This document shows, piece by piece, positions 46,169 through 49,162 of a DNA stretch of 49,162 bases (position 1 is the first letter of the stretch; each line of letters starts with the position of its first letter). The notes below the pieces were generated by a model. That model was not told where the DNA came from. It worked only from the letters and a program-made list of their open reading frames with translations, and did not search any database. The DNA is from F1-20-MAGs119 sp040401695 (lineage in GTDB: Bacteria > Actinomycetota > Acidimicrobiia > Acidimicrobiales > Ilumatobacteraceae), in NCBI GenBank assembly GCA_040401695.1, contig JBBANY010000010.1, positions 1-49,162 on the forward strand, in the 5' to 3' direction. Made by a program: the position numbers and the translations under genes.

Positions 46169-46834
46169 GTGTCATGGGACGCGCCGCCTGTTCCCGTTGG
46201 TGAGAGCCGCTGGGATTTTCCGCCACCGGAGGCGTGGTCGAACGATGACCTCGTCGCCGCAGGGGCCGACCTCGATCCCGCGACACTCGTGCGCGCATAT
46301 CGCTCGGGTCTCTTCCCGATGGGCATCGGACGCACGAATCGCCAGATCGGTTGGTGGTCTCCTGCGGCACGCGGGATTCTTCCCCTCGATGCGATTCGGA
46401 TCACGCGTTCGATGCGTCAAAGCGCGCGTCGTTACACCGTCGACATCGACACCAGCTTCGGCGAGGTGATCCGTGCCTGTGCCTCGCCAACGCGCGAGGG
46501 CGTGTGGATCACCCGCCAATTCATCGAGGCGTACGAAGAGCTGCATCGTCTCGGCTGGGCACACTCGGTGGAGGCCCGCAACGCCGAGGGCCACCTGGTC
46601 GGTGGGCTGTACGGCGTGCGCATCGGGGGGTTCTTCGCGGGCGAATCGATGTTCCACATCCAGCGCGATGCAAGCAAGGTCGCACTCATGCACCTCGTTG
46701 CCACGATGCGGGCTGCGGGAATGACCTTGCTCGACGTCCAGTGGAGTACCCCCCACCTCGCCTCGCTCGGCGTGGTCGAGGTACCCCGGGCCGAGTACCT
46801 CGACCTGCTGGCCCGTGCCGTTGGGAATTCCTGA
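46169..46834 (+). CDS. aat: Leucyl/phenylalanyl-tRNA-protein transferase
   Basis: A 221-residue Aat that adds Leu or Phe from tRNA to N-terminal Lys/Arg of proteins and so marks them for ClpAP/ClpS degradation. It has GLFPMGIGR...GWWSPAARGILPLD, ACASPTREGVWIT, HSVEARNAEGHLVGGLYGV and GESMFHIQRDASKVAL, the family signature. The GTG at 46169 is chosen because the conserved region begins close behind it; frames further upstream lie in the dehydrogenase gene. Confidence 0.92.
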   Translation: MSWDAPPVPVGESRWDFPPPEAWSNDDLVAAGADLDPATLVRAYRSGLFPMGIGRTNRQIGWWSPAARGILPLDAIRITRSMRQSARRYTVDIDTSFGEVIRACASPTREGVWITRQFIEAYEELHRLGWAHSVEARNAEGHLVGGLYGVRIGGFFAGESMFHIQRDASKVALMHLVATMRAAGMTLLDVQWSTPHLASLGVVEVPRAEYLDLLARAVGNS

Positions 46835-46855
46835 TCGACGCGTGAGACTTGTCCC

Positions 46856-48823
46856 ATGACCGCCGAGAACCGCCCCGCAGAACCCCGTCGCGAAGACGCG
46901 TGGCTGATGCGCACCTATTCGGGGCATTCCACCGCCAAGGCATCGAACGAGCTGTACCGAACGAACCTCTCGAAGGGCCAGACGGGTCTGTCGATCGCAT
47001 TCGACCTGCCGACGCAAACGGGATACGACCCCGACCACGTTCTCGCCCGCGGCGAAGTCGGCAAGGTCGGCGTGCCGGTCGCACACCTCGGACACATGCG
47101 CACTCTTCTCGACGGCATCCCACCGGGGCAGATGAACACCTCGATGACGATCAATGCGACCGCCGCATGGTTGCTTGCGCTGTACGTCGCCAACGCCGAA
47201 GAGCAGGGCACGCCGAGCACCGCGCTGCGCGGCACGACGCAGAACGACATCGTGAAGGAGTACCTCTCGCGCGGCACCTACATCTTTCCGCCGGCTCCGT
47301 CGAAGCGGTTGATCGTCGACATGGTGGCCTGGTGCACGAACAACGCACCGAAGTGGAACCCGATGAACGTGTGCTCGTACCACCTGCAAGAGGCGGGTGC
47401 CACGCCGGTTCAAGAAATTGCCTATTCGCTCGCCACCGCAATCGACATTCTCGATGCGGTCCGCGCCAGTGGCCAGGTCGAAGAAGCCCAATTCGCCCAG
47501 GTGTTCGGTTCGATTTCGTTCTTCGTCAATGCCGGCATTCGCTTCGTCGACGAAATGTGCAAGATGCGTGCGTTCACCGAACTGTGGGATCGCATCGGCC
47601 TCGAACGCTACGGCGTCACCGACTCCAAGGCCCGCCGCTTCCGCTACGGCGTGCAGGTCAACTCACTCGGTCTCACCGAAGCCCAACCCGAGAACAACGT
47701 CCAGCGCATCGTGCTCGAAATGCTCGCCGTCACTCTCTCGAAGAAGGCGCGTGCACGTTCGGTGCAATTGCCCGCGTGGAACGAGGCCCTCGGACTTCCG
47801 CGCCCGTGGGATCAGCAGTGGTCACTGCGCATGCAGCAAGTCCTTGCATTCGAAACCGACCTTCTCGAGCACGGCGACATCTTCGACGGCTCGAAAGTCG
47901 TCGAATCCCGCACCGCCGAGATTCGCGACGCGGCGTGGGAGGAACTGCAGGAAATTCTCTCGCTCGGCGGCGCATTCGAAGCGATCGAAGAATTGAAGGG
48001 GCGACTGGTCGCCTCGATGGCCGAGCGCACCCGTCGCATCGAAACCGGCGACCAGGTCGTGGTGGGTGTCAACAAGTTCACCGAAACCACCGACTCGCCA
48101 CTCGGCGGTGACGGCAACATTCTGAAGGTCGATCCCGCCGTCGAGGCCGAAACGATCGCCGACACCAACGCCTGGCGCGCATCGCGCGACAACGCCGCGG
48201 TCGAAGCCGCCCTGCGCGAACTGCGCCACGCCGCCGCCGAAGGACTGAACATCGTGCCGCCCTCTATCGCGCTCGCCAAGGCCGGTGGAACGACGGGCGA
48301 ATGGGGCACCGCCCTGCGCGAGATCTTCGGTGAGTATCGCGCCCCGACGGGTGTCGCCGCGGCACTTGGTCGCCGCACCGCGGAACTCGCCGACGTCGCC
48401 CAGTTCGTGAAGAGCATCCCGGGTGGGCCGCCCAAGTTCCTCGTTGCCAAACCCGGCCTCGACGGTCACTCGAACGGTGCCGAACAGATCGCCGTCGCTG
48501 CGCGCGATGCCGGCATGGAAGTCGTATACAGCGGCATTCGACTCACGCCCGAGCAGATCGTCGCGAGCGCACGCGATGAAGACCCCGACATCATCGGCTT
48601 GTCCATCCTGTCGGGCTCGCACCTCTCGCTCGTTCCCGAGGTTCTGGCGCTGCTCGCCGCCGAAGGACTCGACACGCCCGTCATCGTCGGCGGCATCATT
48701 CCCGAAGACGACCGCGACGATCTGCGCAACCGCGGTATCGCCGCCGTCTACACACCGAAAGATTTCGACATCTCACGCATCATGGGCGAGATCGCCCAGA
48801 TCGCGGCCTCACGCCGCAAGTAG
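46856..48823 (+). CDS. ecm: Ethylmalonyl-CoA mutase
   Basis: A 655-residue B12-dependent mutase with both catalytic and cobalamin-binding domains in one chain. RTYSGHSTAKASNELYRTN and FDLPTQTGYDPDH open the TIM barrel; MNVCSYHLQEAGATP and RPWDQQWSLRMQQVL follow; the C-terminal B12 domain has KPGLDGHSNGAEQIA with the base-on histidine. As I recall them, these fit Rhodobacter ethylmalonyl-CoA mutase more closely than methylmalonyl-CoA mutase, which has a longer alpha subunit. It converts ethylmalonyl-CoA to methylsuccinyl-CoA for acetate assimilation without glyoxylate. A GAGACT lies 6 nt before the ATG. Confidence 0.9.
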   Translation: MTAENRPAEPRREDAWLMRTYSGHSTAKASNELYRTNLSKGQTGLSIAFDLPTQTGYDPDHVLARGEVGKVGVPVAHLGHMRTLLDGIPPGQMNTSMTINATAAWLLALYVANAEEQGTPSTALRGTTQNDIVKEYLSRGTYIFPPAPSKRLIVDMVAWCTNNAPKWNPMNVCSYHLQEAGATPVQEIAYSLATAIDILDAVRASGQVEEAQFAQVFGSISFFVNAGIRFVDEMCKMRAFTELWDRIGLERYGVTDSKARRFRYGVQVNSLGLTEAQPENNVQRIVLEMLAVTLSKKARARSVQLPAWNEALGLPRPWDQQWSLRMQQVLAFETDLLEHGDIFDGSKVVESRTAEIRDAAWEELQEILSLGGAFEAIEELKGRLVASMAERTRRIETGDQVVVGVNKFTETTDSPLGGDGNILKVDPAVEAETIADTNAWRASRDNAAVEAALRELRHAAAEGLNIVPPSIALAKAGGTTGEWGTALREIFGEYRAPTGVAAALGRRTAELADVAQFVKSIPGGPPKFLVAKPGLDGHSNGAEQIAVAARDAGMEVVYSGIRLTPEQIVASARDEDPDIIGLSILSGSHLSLVPEVLALLAAEGLDTPVIVGGIIPEDDRDDLRNRGIAAVYTPKDFDISRIMGEIAQIAASRRK

Positions 48824-48829
48824 TCAGAC

Positions 48830-48906
48830 GCGTTCGCGAGTTGTCGGCGCGAGCCGCCTACAGGCGTTCGCGAGTTGTCGGCGCGAGCCGCCTACAGGCG
48901 TTCGCG
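48830..48906. repeat. 34-bp tandem repeat, two full units and a 9-bp start of a third
   Basis: Units are 48830-48863 and 48864-48897, identical; GCGTTCGCG at 48898-48906 begins a third. Each unit holds the small hairpin CGGC-GCGA-GCCG. The repeat lies between the convergent mutase gene and the partial gene, and the stop codon of the latter (48892-48894) is inside it. Confidence 0.9.
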
Positions 48907-49162
48907 GCTTACCCACCCTGAGAAGGCGGGGGTGGACTCGAAGCTGGTGATCAGCGCGTACCGCGGGAAGTCGTGGTTGTGCACCACGACGTGCCACAAA
49001 CGCTGGGTGTCGACGACGAAGCGGGCGCCCTGCGGCAACGGCACCCGACGCTCGGTTGCGGGGTCGGGAAGACCGTCGGCGTCGTTGTCCATCAACACCA
49101 TGTAGCTGTCGGGACTGTGCGTGAGCTCCACCCAACTGCGCACGATCCAACCCTCGTTTTCG
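48892..49162 (-). CDS. C-terminal part of an unrecognised protein, possibly a 2-oxoglutarate oxygenase/cupin fold (5' end outside window)
   Basis: The frame is open to the window edge, so the N-terminus is missing; about 90 residues are seen. The segment has ARFVVDTQRLWHVVVHNHDF followed by PRYALITSFES, a beta-rich stretch with His and Arg that recalls aspartyl/asparaginyl hydroxylase-like oxygenases, but I cannot confirm it. A GTG at 49143 exists but the frame continues upstream with protein-like sequence. The gene ends inside the 34-bp repeat. Confidence 0.55.
   Translation of the reverse strand, partial: ENEGWIVRSWVELTHSPDSYMVLMDNDADGLPDPATERRVPLPQGARFVVDTQRLWHVVVHNHDFPRYALITSFESTPAFSGWVSRERL

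Noticed and set aside
46856..48823. Methylmalonyl-CoA mutase
   Set aside because: The single 655-residue chain and its sequence signatures fit ethylmalonyl-CoA mutase better; a phylogeny would settle it.
48830..48906. A CRISPR array
   Set aside because: The units are directly tandem with no unique spacers between them and no cas genes occur in the window.

Overview
The window reads as a chromosomal stretch of a high-GC actinobacterium, most likely of the class Acidimicrobiia (Ilumatobacter/Microthrix-like). The actinobacterial markers are mshA (mycothiol), a WhiB protein, the rex-hemACD order, a GlnR-type orphan regulator beside glutamine synthetases, an RsiG-type anti-sigma factor and the YbjN/mshA/XRE block. 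The class-level placement is inference: there is no rRNA here. I see no phage, insertion sequence or CRISPR. One 100-N assembly gap lies at 2892-2991.

Layout. 1-5887: a cytochrome b6f-like quinol:cytochrome c oxidoreductase operon on the minus strand (membrane protein, 2x[4Fe-4S] ferredoxin, cytochrome b6-like, subunit IV-like, Rieske, dihaem cytochrome c, membrane protein), with a divergent monohaem cytochrome c. 5931-12507: haem biosynthesis, rex-hemA-hemC-hemD-hemB-hemL. 12580-16912: a membrane protein, an acyl-CoA ligase, a 27-residue membrane peptide, a SAM hydrolase (DUF62), a structured intergenic region, and proC. 16941-19828: ybjN, mshA, an XRE regulator, rsiG and moaD. 19906-23367: a phosphoglycerate-mutase-like protein, an MFS transporter and nadE. 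23404-26669: nitrogen assimilation (GlnR-like operator, glnII, glnA, glnR). 26670-29240: ridA, a small membrane protein, an 8-oxoguanine deaminase-like enzyme and an UPF0016 cation exporter. 29263-31740: a Tat lipoprotein and the divergent Fe-S genes erpA and mrp. 31741-36118: nudix, fxsA, and selA-selB for selenocysteine. 36138-40209: WhiB, an NfeD protease, two ArsA/Get3-like ATPases and a receiver protein. 40228-46834: tRNA-Pro, asd, a methyltransferase, lysC, a cyclophilin, a tyrosine phosphatase, a 3-hydroxyacyl-CoA dehydrogenase and aat. 46856-end: an ethylmalonyl-CoA mutase and a partial gene.

The clearest unlisted structure is in the starts. About 26 genes have a TANNNT hexamer 6-9 nt before an ATG or GTG and no Shine-Dalgarno sequence, the arrangement expected of leaderless mRNAs. 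Genes inside operons usually keep an AGGAG-type site. In five places the TAG stop codon of one gene is also the first half of the next gene's TAGNNT hexamer. Two divergent gene pairs share leaderless promoters only 22 and 29 bp long. The pattern was also used to choose starts (rex, moaD, fxsA, selA, the phosphatase) and to find a 27-residue gene.

Other points of interest are an RsiG homologue with both c-di-GMP-binding signatures, a quadruple 11-bp-periodic GlnR-like box before glnII, a b6-type cytochrome keeping the haem c_i cysteine in an operon with a ferredoxin, and a RidA protein with a histone-H1-like lysine tail.
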